Shown: positions 13,463 to 26,586 of the stretch, one piece after another | How positions within the stretch are numbered: the stretch's first letter is position 1 | Layout: the number at the start of each line of letters is the position of its first letter | DNA from: Taeniopygia guttata | Lineage: Eukaryota; Chordata; Aves; Passeriformes; Estrildidae | Length of the DNA stretch: 64,000 nucleotides | Direction: 5' to 3' | Assembly (NCBI RefSeq): GCF_048771995.1 | Contig: NC_133032.1 | Location: forward strand, 24,267,501 to 24,331,500 | Translations under genes and position numbers: made by a program | Notes under the pieces: generated by a model | What the model saw: the letters and a program-made list of their open reading frames with translations, nothing else | Databases searched by the model: none | What the model was told of the DNA's origin: nothing

Positions 13463-16400
13463 GTAAGATTATTCCTATTTATTTTATTTGAGCAAGAGGA
13501 ATTTCTGCTGCAAGAAAATTCTCTGTACAATGAAGCAAACCTTTATGGTAGTAGGTGGAGAATAAAGTATGTCCCTCTCTTTCTCTGCCCCCTTCTTTGC
13601 ATCACAGTGGGTTCTTTAGGGACACTGAGGCATAAGCTGCCAGGCTATTCCATGCCAGAGAGATCTGGAGGGTTTTCATAGGCATGTAGATTTGGGATTA
13701 TCTTCCTTTCCCTGCCACACAGATTCCAGGGGCATGGCCTAAACAAGAGATGACATAGGGTGATCCTGTAAGAAAAAGAATGAGGATTTTGAGTTGGTTA
13801 TTCCAGGTGTTTGGGTGAGTTTTCTGAAATCCAGAAAACAAAGACCTTTTCTGTCCCCTTCCCAGCCTCAAGTAGTTAGACTGAGCTTTAAACAAGTTGC
13901 TGTTTCAGAGCAGTTTGGCAGCCTGCTTCACTTGCTCTTGTTTGCAACAGTAAAATAGGAAATATAACAACAAAGCACCCAAACCCTTGGCATTTATGAC
14001 AGTTTCAGACATACAAGTGAATGTGTGTTTTGAAATCACTGGGTTAATTCGTACCTGGAAAAGACTCAGCAAACATGATGCTGTGATGTGTGTCCAAGCT
14101 CCCTGAGCAGGAGGGTGCTGGGTCAGTCTCAGCTGTGCCTTGCTGTGCTGCATAAGGATCCTTTGCACCTGCAGCTCCTTCTGTCAGCAGAGATGCTTTT
14201 CTGAATGTGGTTTGGGAACTCTTCAGCCTTCATTGTTCTCTTGGGTTTTTTTTCTATTATTCTAGCATGTGCTTTGTATCTGGTACACTCTTATAGAAGT
14301 GCACATTGCAGCCCATAACTTTCTTCTTTTCTTAACTTTTGTCAGCTCTGCTTTTGAATTCTAAGCTCTACAGAAGCAGTTTATATGCAGCACCCTCTAG
14401 AACTCAGGTATTGTTCCAACGCTGGATTTTCAGACTCTACATGCTTGTGAGATGGTATCTAAAGCAAACAAAAGTGTAGATTTTATGTGAATTCCAGAAC
14501 AGAGTTTTTTAATTTTTTCTGTGCATGCAAAACCAGGCATAACAAAGTAAGTGCCAAAATGCAAAGAAAATGGAAGCAGGACTCTGTTTCACAAATGTTT
14601 TTGTGATTTCTTCTGGCCTAACTACATGTGTATTTTTTTCATGTTTTTAAGTGTATAAATGCTTTTTAAGTGATCCATCTTTTCTTGTAATATTTCTAAA
14701 GTATTCAATATGCTTTAATTTTCACTTGCAATTTTCTTTTTCCTGTTGAGATTATGTAGTAAATAGTTCTCTTGTTCTCTGCTTAAGCTTCCCAAGCCCC
14801 ATTTCTTCCTCCCACACCCTTATCTGTTGGGTCCTTTGGTATTTAAGACACTGACTCACAAAGCTGGCAGGTTGGGTTCTGTTTAGTGGGTTAAGTAGTT
14901 CTGTCCCTGGTGTGTGCATGGCTTGGCTTCTTTTGAAGGAGTTAAATTTCTGTGGTTTCTGGGCTGAGATATGAAAACATCCTGAAATCAGATTTTCTTG
15001 TAGAGCTTCTTGTGAAGGGGGATGGTTGCGCAGGCGAGGAGTGGGAACTGCTTCGCTTGCGTCAGTGCAGCGCTTCCGAGCTGATTTTTTTTTTGTGTTT
15101 CTGGAGCAATTTTTGTGTTTCTGGAGCAGCTCTAAACTACTTTTTTGTCTTATTTTTTTGCCTTAATTGGCACACTACTTATAAACAAGTGGAAATTGTT
15201 ACATCTCAAATCTGGAGGTATCACTGCCCCTTCAGAGTTGTTGAACCCACAGCAAGCAGAGGGAAGATGTGCCAAAATTACTGGGGAAGATCGTGCTGTT
15301 CTCATGAAACTGAACTGGTTCCCTTTATTAATTTTAGAGACACTTTGGTGGCTGGCAGGGTTGATGTGATGCTAAAAAGAGAATGTGAGCTGGACACGGG
15401 AGTGTTTTCAACTCGTGTATATTATAAAATTGAGCTCAGTAACTTGAAGTGCTCTGCAGTAATAAGCTGAGTTAACAATTGGGAAAGAACGCGGCCCTTT
15501 TGGACTTACAAATAGTTGCCAAGGTGAAGGGTGTGCATGTATCAGACTAAATAACTTTCACATTTAAAGTTTAGTGCCTTCAAAAAAGGGTAGAGAAAAT
15601 CTACAGCTAATTGATGTTGAAATAAATTATGACAGAAGGCCTGTTTTGTTAAATTTAAGTTATAGCAGTATGAGTCAAAATAATCTCTTTTAGGCACATT
15701 TGTGCAGTTATTTGCAAATGAAAATTGATTTTTTGCATGAGATGCTCATCCCTGTTTTAAATACTGAAGTATAGATGTTTTTTTAAAAGATACTTTTTTT
15801 TTTAAAGGAATGTTCCTTTTAAGCACTGGGATTTTTGCACCAGAAAAAGAGGCAAAGCCTGCAAGGCAATGTGATATTTTCTACTAGAGAAGCTAATTTA
15901 GTTTAAAGAACACAGCTCAGATAGCTCATTCTGAGCTGTTTCATTACGTTTGTCCTTAGTATGCTGTGGTAACAAAAACTACAGGTGGAAAGGTTCATTT
16001 TGAAGAGATAAATGTAGGTTGTGCAGTTTGTACATAGCTTGATACTGTTTTAGGAACTTTACTCACAGTTTATTGCAGTCTTTCAAGTTGTATTTTTGTA
16101 AATAAGGTTTCTTTAAATAAATATATTCTTTGTAAATAAGGTTTCTCTTTACAATTTGAAAACACTTTGCATATATGCAACCAGGCATTTCTGGGAATGC
16201 AATATTAATAACTTTTTTTTTTTCAGGAGTTTATAACTTGGCTTAAAAAACTGCATTTTTTCCCTCCTAATTGTTTCAAAGATCAGCTTGGTGTTTTAAC
16301 TACAGCATGTGGTTTTCGTCTAAAAACATTTCTTTGGCAAAATATGTTTGTTTCCATACCTAAACAGTTGGCTAGGAAATAAAGCAACACACTTTGTCTA

Positions 16401-19400
16401 ACTAATTGAGGAAGAGAATGCTAAGTGGTGGGTGCTTTTCTATTCAGATGTTTTAAAACATTTTGCAGATACCTGGGATTTTTGTAGCACTACTACATGG
16501 TTTGTGGAAGGAAATTCTCCTTATGACCAAATTTTTTTTTCACCCCTGCCCCACCCATGCATTTAAATGTGCTTTATTTTTCCTGTTCGTTCTCTGCATT
16601 TCATAGGGGTCTGCTTTGTTTATTATTGTTCTGTAGGTGTTGTAATGAGGTTGAGTGGTTTTTAATATCTTGCTAACCTGAACAAAGCTCTGGGCAGACT
16701 TCTAAGACCTCATGGCCAGCCTTGCTTTAAGCAGGAGGTTTTTAGGGACCTCCTGAAGTCCTCTCCAACTGAATCTGTGAGCTGACAGTGAGAATGTCCC
16801 TGTAACCTGATATTCTGATTTAATGTTTAGCTAGGCTGTATAAAGGGAATTTTCCTGGGTCTCACCAGAGCTTCATCTAGCTTAGTCTCCCTCTACAGTG
16901 CCTGCAAGTGAACGTTCAGGAAACAGTGTAAGAGCAAGCCAAGCATGGAATTTCCCAATACATTTTTTTGTTTGTTTTCAATTATTTGCTGTATCTTCTT
17001 ATTTCTAATGTTAATTATGCACTTTTGATTTCCTGCATCTCAGTGTTTTCCGTTTTATTTCATAGAGGAAGATGTGCTGTAGTTAGGAAATGTGTAGCTA
17101 AATCCACGGGCCAAGAGTTTGCAGCTAAATTTTTAAAGAAAAGAAGAAGAGGTCAAGACTGCAGAGCAGAGATTGTGCATGAAATTGCTGTCCTTGAATT
17201 AATGAAATCCAATCCTCGCATAGTTAATCTGCATGAAGTCTATGAAACAGCAAATGAAATCATCTTAGTGTTGGAATAGTAAGTATGCCTTTATCACATG
17301 ATCCATGTTTGTGCGGAAAAAATCTTTCAATATCTTATTTTTTGCATGAGTTGCCTGAATGCCCGGAAGAATTGCAGCAGCACCCTGTATACATGATGCT
17401 AATCTTTTATTGTCATATACTTCATATTTTTCTGTTAAGGATATTTCAGGCAGGCTGACTGGAAATAATGTTCTTGGAATACCATAGAAGGTCCTGAGTG
17501 CTTTGATGCAACTCAAATCACAGAAAAAAAAGTCACTGATTCCAAGTACACAGATTTCAAAGAGGTTAAGCACATCCATGCCTGTGAACTTCAAGTTAGC
17601 ACTTGACATTTTTTGGTAACTGGAGACTTAGAGTTACTTTGTTTTGAGCTCCTAAATTTAGTGGTTTTGTTGTTTTAAAATTGACTTTTGGAACAGTTTC
17701 CTAAAAAAATCCCATATTTTAAAATGTCCCCAGTGCTTCTTATTAGCTCTGAAAAATAAGTTTGATTTAGGAATTGAATTTGCATTATCTATCATATTTG
17801 TTGTATGTGTAAATTTTTGTGTGGATTGCAAGGAACAAAAATCCAGCCTGTGAAATTAATTCTTTCTAAGATTTAAGTTTCATGTACAAAGTATTTGAAG
17901 TACTGTTAGGGGTGGTCTCTGTACACATTCTTTGGAAAATTTGAAGGAATTTAGCTAGATTCTATCTTAAAAAGCTTTTTGCTTTTTTTTTTTTTTTTCC
18001 TGGAACTAAATGACCCTTAACATATAATTTATTCTAAGGCTTTTTTTGCAATCCTTTCCTGCAGAGCTTTCAGCTCTTTACTCATGTGGGTGCCCACTCA
18101 TCCAGACCATAATGTAACTTGAGTACAGCAATACTGTGGGAGCCAGTGCTGAAAACCTTGTGAGAGTTGAAATTCATGGCATCCTCTGCCCTTTCCCTCA
18201 TGTCCATATTGCCATAAAGGCACCTAGGGGAGAGGCATTACTGACACCTCATGTAACCTCAGCAGGTTTGTGGCTGTGATCATTCATTTTGTTCATTATC
18301 TGACTTTTTACTAGACTCTCATTTTAGAGAGTTTAGTAAACTTAGCAATGAAGTTTAGACTCAGTGATCTGTAGTTTTGAGGAAAACCTTCATCCTTGAG
18401 AGAGAGACTTGAGGCACTCAGAGCAGGCTGAGTAAGGATCTCAAACCCAGCTTGAAAGGAGACAGCTGACACTGCAGCCAAGTATAGGAATAACTCATAA
18501 ACCACAGGAACACAGATATTTCCATGCTGCTTTACACTGCTCTGAATTATTTATGAACTGGTCTCATGGAAGACATTTTAAATTTGACTTGAAAAGAAAG
18601 GCTTCTTTGATTAGGGACTGATGATAGAATTCGACTTCTGGAAGGCATCTCCCCAGTTGCTTGAGGGGACCAGAGCATTATGAGGTTACCAGTCAAAGTG
18701 CTTTTTGCTGTCTCAACTGCTGTTTCAGGCTATAAGGAAAAAGCGCCATCACATTTTCTTCCCCTGTTCTAAGTGTTTATATTACGTGCTTTAGTGTAAA
18801 TGTGTAAAAAGAAAAATATTCCCAGCCTCTCTGATATTACAGATGTCTGTTATATCGTGCTATTGAAAACATTTTTCCTTGCTAAAGTTTCAAAATTTAA
18901 ACTTAATACATAGATGTGCTTCAATGTGTTTCAGTGCTGCTGGAGGAGAAATATTTGACTTGTGTGTCCCAGATCTGGATGACAGAATTGGTGAAAGGGA
19001 TATTGTAAGGCTTATAAGGCAGATACTTGAAGGACTTTGCTGCTTGCATGAGAACAATATTGTTCATCTTGATTTAAAGGTGAGGCTGCAGCAGGCTTTC
19101 TTTTAGCACTTTATCTTCAATTTACTACGTTCATCAAAGTCATTTGTTAAATACATTAAAAAGATGAGAAAAATGAGAGTTAATAATATTAAAATGAGAT
19201 TAAAAGGATAGAGATGAAATATTTTAAAATAACGTTTAGCAGTAACTATTTCATAGTAGAAGCTCAAGTGCCATTTAGTACATCGGGCTTTTTTTTTCAG
19301 ATTGTATTTTATTAATTAGAAATGCATTTTTTTCTATTCTAGCCTCAAAATATTTTGCTGAGTAGCATCAATCCTCTTGGTGATGTAAAAATTGTAGATT

Positions 19401-22400
19401 TTGGGATGTCCCGGAAGCTTGAGAATTCCAATGAGCTGCGGCAGATCATGGGAACCACAGAGTATCTCGGTATGGAAGGGCTGCTTCACAACATCTCATG
19501 TGGGCTTTCCAGCAAACAGGAACACTTCATGTAGCACACTGAGCAACTTACAAGCTGATAAAGAATGTCATAGGACAAGGCAACATGTTCTGAGCTGCTC
19601 TTCTTTAAGAGTGGTCAACAAATATTTGCACCAAAAAATCCCGAATTATATCAATAAGTGCAGCTCTCAATTTCATACTGTAGTATTTGTGTGTTATGGG
19701 CTGTTAAATTGTTCTGATTAGAATTAAAATACAACATTAGCATGCACAAAGAAATATTCTTTGAATTAATGTAACATCTTTAATGTTATTCAATATGATG
19801 ATTTAATGAGATTAAAATAGTCCTTTGAAAGGGAAAGATTGCTGTTAGCACTTGGCCCTCTCTGAGGGACAAGTTTCCTTCATGATTTGCCAACACTCAG
19901 TGTTAAGAGCACTTCATTCTGCAGTGAATAACTTGTTACCTAACCTATGCTAACATCCACTGATCCTAAAATTGTGTTGATCATCTCGTGTTGCAGCTTT
20001 AACATGCTGAAGGCTCTGTACATTCCCCTTAAAAAGCTGTATAATTCACAAACTCTTAGGATAAAAATGTATGGGCATGCATCTGACTCAAACACATCTT
20101 GAAACTTGGATAAACTTCAGGCCATGTAATGCCACTTTGGTGTGAACCAAGTAAACATCTGTGTCTAGGCAAATAGAAGTAACTTTTTGCCACCTTGTGG
20201 CTTGGAAATAATAAACCTAATTATTGAAACTACATGTTGAGTCTCATAATAATGGTTGGCAAAAGAATGCTAGAAATGTAGTTTATGATTCAAGGCCATT
20301 TGAATAAGATATTTGTTAAAGTGTTTTTCTTCTCCCCATCTCTTTAGCTCCAGAAATCTTGAACTATGATCCTATTACTACAGCTACAGACATGTGGTAG
20401 GCTTGATCTTCATTTTACTGAGGTTTGGTGGGGCTCTTTAACAATGTGAGGGCTTGATGCAGTTTGATCTGGCTTCCAAGAATCCCTTTCTGTGGATGGG
20501 CTGGCTGAAAGAGGGAGGGAGGGATGGGAGGGGATGAAGCCCTCAGGGTATAAGTCGGAGCTTACAGGAATTTATGGGTCTGTTGCACACTTAGGGGGAA
20601 TGCAGGTGGCTTCTGAGCCTGTGAAGGAAAGGTGTTGTTCTGAGGGATTAATAACAGTGGCTAGATAATATCCTTGAGGTATTACTTACTCCTGGGAGAC
20701 ATGCTTCAGGTATTGGCTACTCTAGGACGCTTCCTTCCCCACTTTTACATTGTTAAAGAATTTTTCATACCAATTATAAGAAGGATGTAAACTTCCTACT
20801 TCTTATTTTTAGAGAAGTATCTACAGAATGAATCATAAAAAATGACAAGTACCTTGAACTGACCAACAACTTCTTGTGGTGTTCTAATTTTATGTGCTAT
20901 GTTAAAGACTAGCTTTGAAATGTTTCCTTTAAAACAAAAAAATCTTCACCATCTTTATTAATATTCACTGTTAAAAGTTGCTAGTTGCTCCTTTGAAATC
21001 CTCAATTCATAATAGTAACTAAATCTGTTCATGAATGTTTTTAAATCACATATTATTTTCCTGTTTTTGTGGGAACACATAAAACCCCTATTGTTGCTGT
21101 GCTCACAATGACAAACCCAGCAGCTGCATGTTTCCACACTGTAATGAGTACTAAATTCTGATCTATCAGATCACAAAAATGTTTTTATTATGCATCAAGA
21201 AACCATCTTAATATTTACAATCGATTGAATGCTCTTTGGTACTTTTGTTCATGTTCTTGGGAGAAACATCTCAGCTAGAAGAGATTGTAACACAACTCAG
21301 ATGTCAAATATACAGAGAGGTTGATTAAGTCTTTCCTCTGTTATCCATAATTGCCATGAAAGATGGGTTTTATTTGCATGCACATTAGAAAGTTTGTCTT
21401 TTTTGCAGCTCTATCATCCAGAATTACCACATGTCCCAAGAGTGGGCTGTGTAAAAGTGGTATTTCCTTTTCCTAACAATCTCAGTAGGAAGTAAAAGGT
21501 CTATTGAAACGAAACAGTTTTCAAAAATCCCTTAATTGAGATATATACACACGTATCTTTCCTTGTGTGTATGTGCAGTCATGTCTGAATTATATAAAAT
21601 TGAGGTGTAACATGTTGGCTGTAATTCTGAGAGTGGGATATGCCAGAAAGTTTGATCTGCAGCACAGTAAATATGCAGGGTATATTGTTCAGGTTCTCTA
21701 GTAGGTTTATACATTTTGTTCTCTAGTAGGCTTATATATTGGGTTCTTATCTCAGGAACATCGGTGTCATCTCATACATGCTGCTGACACAAGAATCTCC
21801 ATTTGTGGGAGCTGATGTTCAAGAAACTTATCTTAATATATCTCAAGTTAATGTGGATTATTCAGAAGAAACATTTTCATCAGTTTCACAGTCTGCAAAA
21901 GACTTCATTCAAAAACTTCTCATAAAAAATCCAGAGTAAGTAGCAAACTCCTCCAGGCAAAAATCCTAAATTTTTGCACCTAGAAAAAGTGAATGTTAAT
22001 TTATGTGCTTAATGTCGCTGATAAGATCAGTTGGATATTTCACAATATGTTATTTTCAACTGGATATTTAAAAGTGCAGGGTTATGCTTTTCCATAATGT
22101 GTGTGAAGAATCTTGGACTCAATGTCTGGCTAAAATTTTCAGATATTATTTTTATTATTTTTACAGATAATGTTATTATTAGTGAGGCTTGTTCTTTGAG
22201 TTTTTTTTTGGCTTGAGTTTCTTTATATTTTCATTCAGATGACAGATTTTTTATCAGATTTTATTAACATATACTCTAGAAAGGTCACCTTTTTTCCTAT
22301 TGTAGTTTGGAAAGGCAATGCAATCTCTTTGCAGTGCTTTCTTGTTTCCTGATTCACCTTTATCTTTTTACTTAAATACCTCTTTTGGTATATTTTTATT

Positions 22401-23999
22401 ATTGGCAGTGTTTTGCCTTGTTCAGTGTTCTAAAAATGCTTTCAATCCAAAATGAAAACTTGTTTGTGAGGCACACTCCCTTAAGTCTGCATTCTTTGGG
22501 AGTTCAGACTCCAATCAAGGCCTTGCAAAGAAGCTGAACTTTGAGAAGTGAGCTGGTCAGGTATAATTACGGTCACCTGTGGTGAGGCAGTAATCCTTGT
22601 CATCTTCAGAGAGCCTCCAGCCCTCCAGGAGTGATGCTGCTTGGCTGAGAGAGGCTCCTGGGTAGGAGGAGATTCCTGCAAAGTGGCTGCTCTGAGGCAA
22701 TAAGGACTCCATGTAAAGTCATGTTGAAAGAGCCCTTCCTATCTTAGCGTCTCACATATACAGTTTGTCAGGATCTGAAATGATTGACAAAACCCCAGTA
22801 TCATGAGGGAATCTTGTCCTTCATGTTTGTGGAGCACCTAGAAAAAAGGAATCGGTGATTAAGAACCTGCTTTGATAACTCTTATTGTGGACCTGTGGGA
22901 TATTTGACATTCTTTCACAATTGCTTCTCATTTTTCTCCTGGGCATCTTCAAGAGTCTATATTGTATACTCAATAAGCTGCTTTTTTTTAAATTCCCATT
23001 CCAATTCTTGATTACTATACCTCCTTGAATTTTAAGAGGAAGAGTCTGTTCTCAGAGAGTCAACTCTGTAAAGTTACACTTTTCTGACTGAAAAATATTG
23101 CTGTGTTCTGGTGGAGTTAGGGACAAGTAGTGGGTTGTTTTGCCTTGGAGCCAGTTTTCTGGCAAGTTCTGTGGAAGTTAACAAGGCAGAACACAATTAA
23201 AACTTGCAATAGCACTGTATTAGGTTATCCACAGGAGCAATTTTCTAAGTTGGGTTTGTTTGGTAGGATCTACATTTTGAAAGAGTTTATGCCAGATGAA
23301 TTGCAAGAGTAAAACACTAGAACATGTCACGGTTAATGACATCCTGTTAACTTGGCTATCCTTGAAAGTTTTAATGACTGAATATTCATGAGCCTCACTG
23401 CTGATGGTCTGTATAAAACATAGTACTTTAAAAGTAAAAGCAAGTGCCCATTTATGTGTACCATGTTGAAAACATTTCCAGGGACTAAGTTCTTTGTTCT
23501 GATGAAAACTTACCAGCTTTAGGGTAAACCATCAACTAAATTTAGATGCATGTAGCCAGTACTTAACAGTGTTTTGTAGCAGCTGAGGCAGGGGTGAAAA
23601 CACACCAATATTGACTCTTCAGTGTAAATTTTGCTTCGGATTTTTAGCATCAGAGCTATTTTGGTGTTTCAGTATTGGTGGAATTAACTCAAGCACTTTC
23701 CCTTCTCGCTCTGCAGGGACAGGCCCACTGCATTGGACTGTCTGTCCCATTCGTGGCTGCAGCAAGGGGAGCTGCCGCTCCTGTACAGCCCCGAAGAAAC
23801 TTGCTGCTCCTCTCAGCTGCCAGGACACACGGCCAAGTGCTCAGAAGAGCGGAGTGTGAAATCCAGCTGCAACGGGAGCTGCAGCCACAAGGAGGACAAG
23901 GAGAACATCCCCGAGGACAGCAGCACGCTCTCCAAACGCTTCCGCTTCGACGACTCATTGCAGTATCCCCAAGACTTCATGACAGACTTCGTGTGCTGA
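13341..23999 (+). CDS. STK17B: Serine/threonine kinase 17B (DRAK2), complete, seven coding exons
   Basis: A death-associated protein kinase-family Ser/Thr kinase; in mammals it tunes T-cell receptor signalling and apoptosis. Coding exons are 13341-13462, 17066-17278, 18935-19079, 19343-19469, 20348-20396, 21756-21935 and 23717-23999. Joined they give 1119 nt, i.e. 372 residues plus TGA, the same length as human STK17B, with GT-AG introns in consistent phases. Visible kinase parts: glycine-rich loop G40-x-G42, ATP lysine K62, catalytic D158 in the family-typical HLDLKPQN (not HRD), DFG at D179, then an APE motif. The C-terminal tail has KENIPEDSS and KRFRFDDSL, specific to STK17B rather than STK17A. 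The start ATG follows the MSRR pattern and has A at -3. Oddities: Cys at loop position 44 where human has Phe, and GTTEY in place of GTPEY before the APE motif. Confidence 0.96.
16690..16790 (+). repeat. Old CR1 LINE 3'-end fragment (STK17B intron)
   Basis: The stretch resembles the diverged end of a CR1 LINE: a CAGGAGGTTTTTAGGGACCT-like segment followed by CTCTCCAACTGAATCTGTGA, equivalent to the CR1 tail 'cttccaacctgaatctgtga'. Highly decayed and short. Confidence 0.5.
17066..17278 (+). CDS. STK17B: STK17B coding exon 2
   Basis: Encodes the glycine-rich loop (GRGRCAVV), K62 in [13 protein letters not shown], and the alpha-C helix region to ILVLEY. Acceptor CATAG, donor TA|GTAAGT. The human loop reads GRGKFAVV; here Phe is replaced by Cys. 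Confidence 0.95.
18080..18260 (-). repeat. Possible ancient CR1/LINE coding fragment (STK17B intron)
   Basis: On the + strand, phrases such as 'gtgctgaaaaccttgtgagagttgaaattc' parallel the reverse complement of the LINE reverse-transcriptase 3' region (normally 'gtgtcaaaagccttgctgaagtc'). Heavily diverged; family uncertain. Confidence 0.35.
18935..19079 (+). CDS. STK17B: STK17B coding exon 3
   Basis: Encodes [10 protein letters not shown] through the catalytic loop NNIVHLDLK, ending in phase 0. Acceptor TTTCAG, donor AAG|GTGAGG. Confidence 0.95.
19343..19469 (+). CDS. STK17B: STK17B coding exon 4
   Basis: Encodes PQNILLSS, the DFG segment [10 protein letters not shown] and the activation segment to MGTTEYL. 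Acceptor TTCTAG, donor G|GTATGG. Confidence 0.95.
20348..20396 (+). CDS. STK17B: STK17B coding exon 5 (49-nt exon)
   Basis: A very short exon encoding [16 protein letters not shown] and part of W. Acceptor TCTTTAG, donor TG|GTAGGC. The frame on both sides matches human STK17B exactly. A G-rich tract capable of forming a quadruplex lies about 115 bases into the following intron. Confidence 0.93.
20513..20533 (+). other. G-quadruplex-type motif in STK17B intron
   Basis: Five G-runs of three or four separated by one or two bases (GGG-A-GGG-A-GGG-AT-GGG-A-GGGG). This satisfies the usual quadruplex pattern on the transcribed RNA and lies 117 bases after the 49-nt exon. Confidence 0.6.
21756..21935 (+). 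CDS. STK17B: STK17B coding exon 6
   Basis: Encodes [18 protein letters not shown] through LLIKNPE of the C-terminal lobe. Acceptor TCTCAG, donor GA|GTAAGT. Confidence 0.95.
23717..23999 (+). CDS. STK17B: STK17B last coding exon
   Basis: Encodes [16 protein letters not shown], closing the kinase domain, and the acidic, Ser-rich regulatory tail ending FMTDFVC, then TGA at 23997-23999. Acceptor CTGCAG. It is noticeably GC-richer than the other exons. Confidence 0.95.
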
Positions 24000-26172
24000 T
24001 GTAGAACACAGATTTCTCATGAAATGAAAGCATAATCTGTTCCAGTGGTGAAAGAAAGATTCTGGCTTGCCAATTCATGCAGCATTGGCATACTGGAAAT
24101 GCACTTTGATTCTTTTATGCTGGTGCCTCCTTTTCTGTCCATTGCTGGCAGTGGATTTAACTCCTAAGGAATTGGAGATGTTACACCAATAAAATGAATT
24201 ATTTTTTTTAAGAAGATATAATTAAATATTTTTGCACTTTTCAAGTTCTAGTCAAAAGATGATGCTAGAATGAACAAACTGAAACCTGCAAATGAGTATA
24301 AGCATAGCCTTTGCCAAACGGGTTGAACACATGCATGCTTTTAGGACTACCTTTAATAAGAAATTGGGAAGGAAAGCAGAGAAATGAATCTTGCTGGTTT
24401 ACTGGAGTTGCTTGCTGCCATTCTCAGCACTTTGAATAGAGGCTAAATTTGATGTTTTGGGACTATGGTACATCTGTTGGGGCCATTTGGGAACCTGTTT
24501 TACCTCTAGGGCCACTAGTAGTTCTGCTTTATGATTCTGGTCTACTTGGGCATTCTCATGCATATTCTGTGTGGTTATGCTGTGTTGGATCTCTGCAACA
24601 CTTGGCATAGAAAATGGGTAGATTGTCAGTCCTTGTGCTTGTGGTCCTTGGCTTCTTACCATAAATTACATTTGAAGATGAGGCTCCTATGCTGATGTGA
24701 CTATTTGAACTTGGTGGTTTGCTTTTATTAAACCTCTGAAATAGTATAATATACCTTATTGATTTTTCCTTATCTTAAAAAAAACCCAAAATAACCCCCC
24801 CTAAAAAACCCCACACAAACACCAAAACACAAAGCCTCTAGTTAAAAGAGTAAGCTGAGTAAACTGAAAATAACCATTTTTGCCAGTGAAACAGCAATTA
24901 ACAGCTTTTCTCTGTGCCCCTCTAAAGCAGAAGCGTATCTTGCTGTCAATTAGTGTTGCCCATAATTATTCAGCTTCATGCCTGCTCTGAGAAATGGACT
25001 GCAGTGTGTTAGTATTTCAAGACAAACTACCTAATAATTGTTTTAAGCCTTTAAAATTGGTTTGGTTAGTGGTATTTTTTAAAGTTCTGTGCCTTCCACT
25101 CTCACTTGGTTCTGGTTCTGAGGTAATAATCCCTGTGTCAAGTTTTGTCTTAAAGCAAATTCCAGTTGTGCCTTAACAGCCTGAAAGTAATACTCAAAAA
25201 ATAAGCCCCTTAATCATAACAGAGCTTGTGAGCCTTTTTCGGCAGTGAATTTTTATTAAAACTCTTAGAGATATTTTGAAAGTAAATACCAGTTTAAAAT
25301 ATTTCAAGATTTTCCACTCCTCAAAGCTTAAATTTAATTGTCTTTTAATTGGATTTGTTTCCTGCAATAAAATACCACAATCTGATAATCTTTTTCAAGT
25401 GTGCCTGTGGATTTGTCAGTAGTTGGGCAGATTGGCATTTTGGAATATGATTGAGAGGTGAACCTGATGAGTGATAAAAGGTTGTGTTTTATCTTTCTTC
25501 ACGCAAGGAAAGAGCAGTTTTTTCCCAAACAGATTCCAATGTGAGGTGTCACCAAAATGCATGAGGGGATTCAGGACTGTTGTCTTGGATTGGGGGGATG
25601 CTCACGTTGACAAGTGGAAAGCAGACTGAGGTGTAAAGGCATGGAAAACTTTTCAGCTTGTGTTTGTTAGAAGAAGAAGTTCTCCAAGATTTAATTTCAT
25701 GTGAAATAAAGTAACAGGTTTGTTCAGCAGAGACAAAGCTCTGATATCTGAGTGTGAGTGAACCACACCAGGTCTCCTTTGCGTATTAATTCTCATGGAG
25801 CTTTTTCCAGTGGTACTGATTGTACATGTAATTACAGAATTCCTTTGCAGGAGGCAGCTGTTGGATTGTGCTCAGGTACTTTACACCCTTACTTTTCAAA
25901 GTCCTTGGCATTTCCCAGTTGGTGTCTTACCTGACCTTTTGATTTTTTTTTTTTCTCTCCATGGACTCCAGTTAGAACTGGCTAAGTTAAAACCACAAAT
26001 TCTTCAATACATATGTAGAAGATAAAGTTCACTTAAGGTAAAGAAGAAAATGCCAAAAAGCTGTGTAGATAAAGGTAAAAAAAAATGGTTTAAAAATTCT
26101 TATAATTTAAAATTCTGCCAAAATATTCTAGACTTGAAATTACAACTATTTTTTTAGCATCTGGAAAATAAA
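24000..26172 (+). other. STK17B: STK17B 3'UTR and downstream flank
   Basis: No coding signal follows the stop at 23999. A first AATAAA occurs 189 bases after the stop (24188-24193), with others at 25366-25371, 25705-25710 and 26167-26172. The mammalian mRNA has a long 3'UTR, so several cleavage sites may be used. How far the transcript really runs cannot be settled from sequence. Confidence 0.5.
24188..24193 (+). terminator. STK17B: STK17B proximal poly(A) signal
   Basis: AATAAA 189 bases beyond the stop codon, followed by a T-rich tract (TTATTTTTTTTAAG). Confidence 0.5.
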
Positions 26173-26586
26173 GCTGATAGCATATGCCAGCACCTTACTA
26201 CTGTAGAGCTAACTTATCTTTAAATAATCGAAAATTGGTTTTATCTAAAGAATTTAAGTTTTGAAGACTTTATTTGTATTTTATATATACTTAAAAGATA
26301 CCTTAAATCAGACTTTGTTTGGATAGTGCATTTGATTTATTTTAAAATATTGTTATGCAGATTAATTCCAGTTGAATGTAAATACATGTATTGTAGGCAA
26401 CTGTTACTCTGTTTTGCTTCCTGCCATATTACTGGGACTTTCCAAGTGTGGATGGATACTGAGTAACATTTTCAGATGGCTGAAGTTGTACTTCTATGCA
26501 GTTCCTGACCTTTTTCTATTAAAAAAAAAAAAAACAAAACCAAAAACCTGCCATGTTTTCAAAATTTCCATGTTTTTGTTTATTCA

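Noticed and set aside
13341-23999. STK17A instead of STK17B
   Set aside because: The total length of 372, the KENIPEDSS tail and the KRFRFDDSL motif match STK17B, as does synteny with DNAH7 and SLC39A10.
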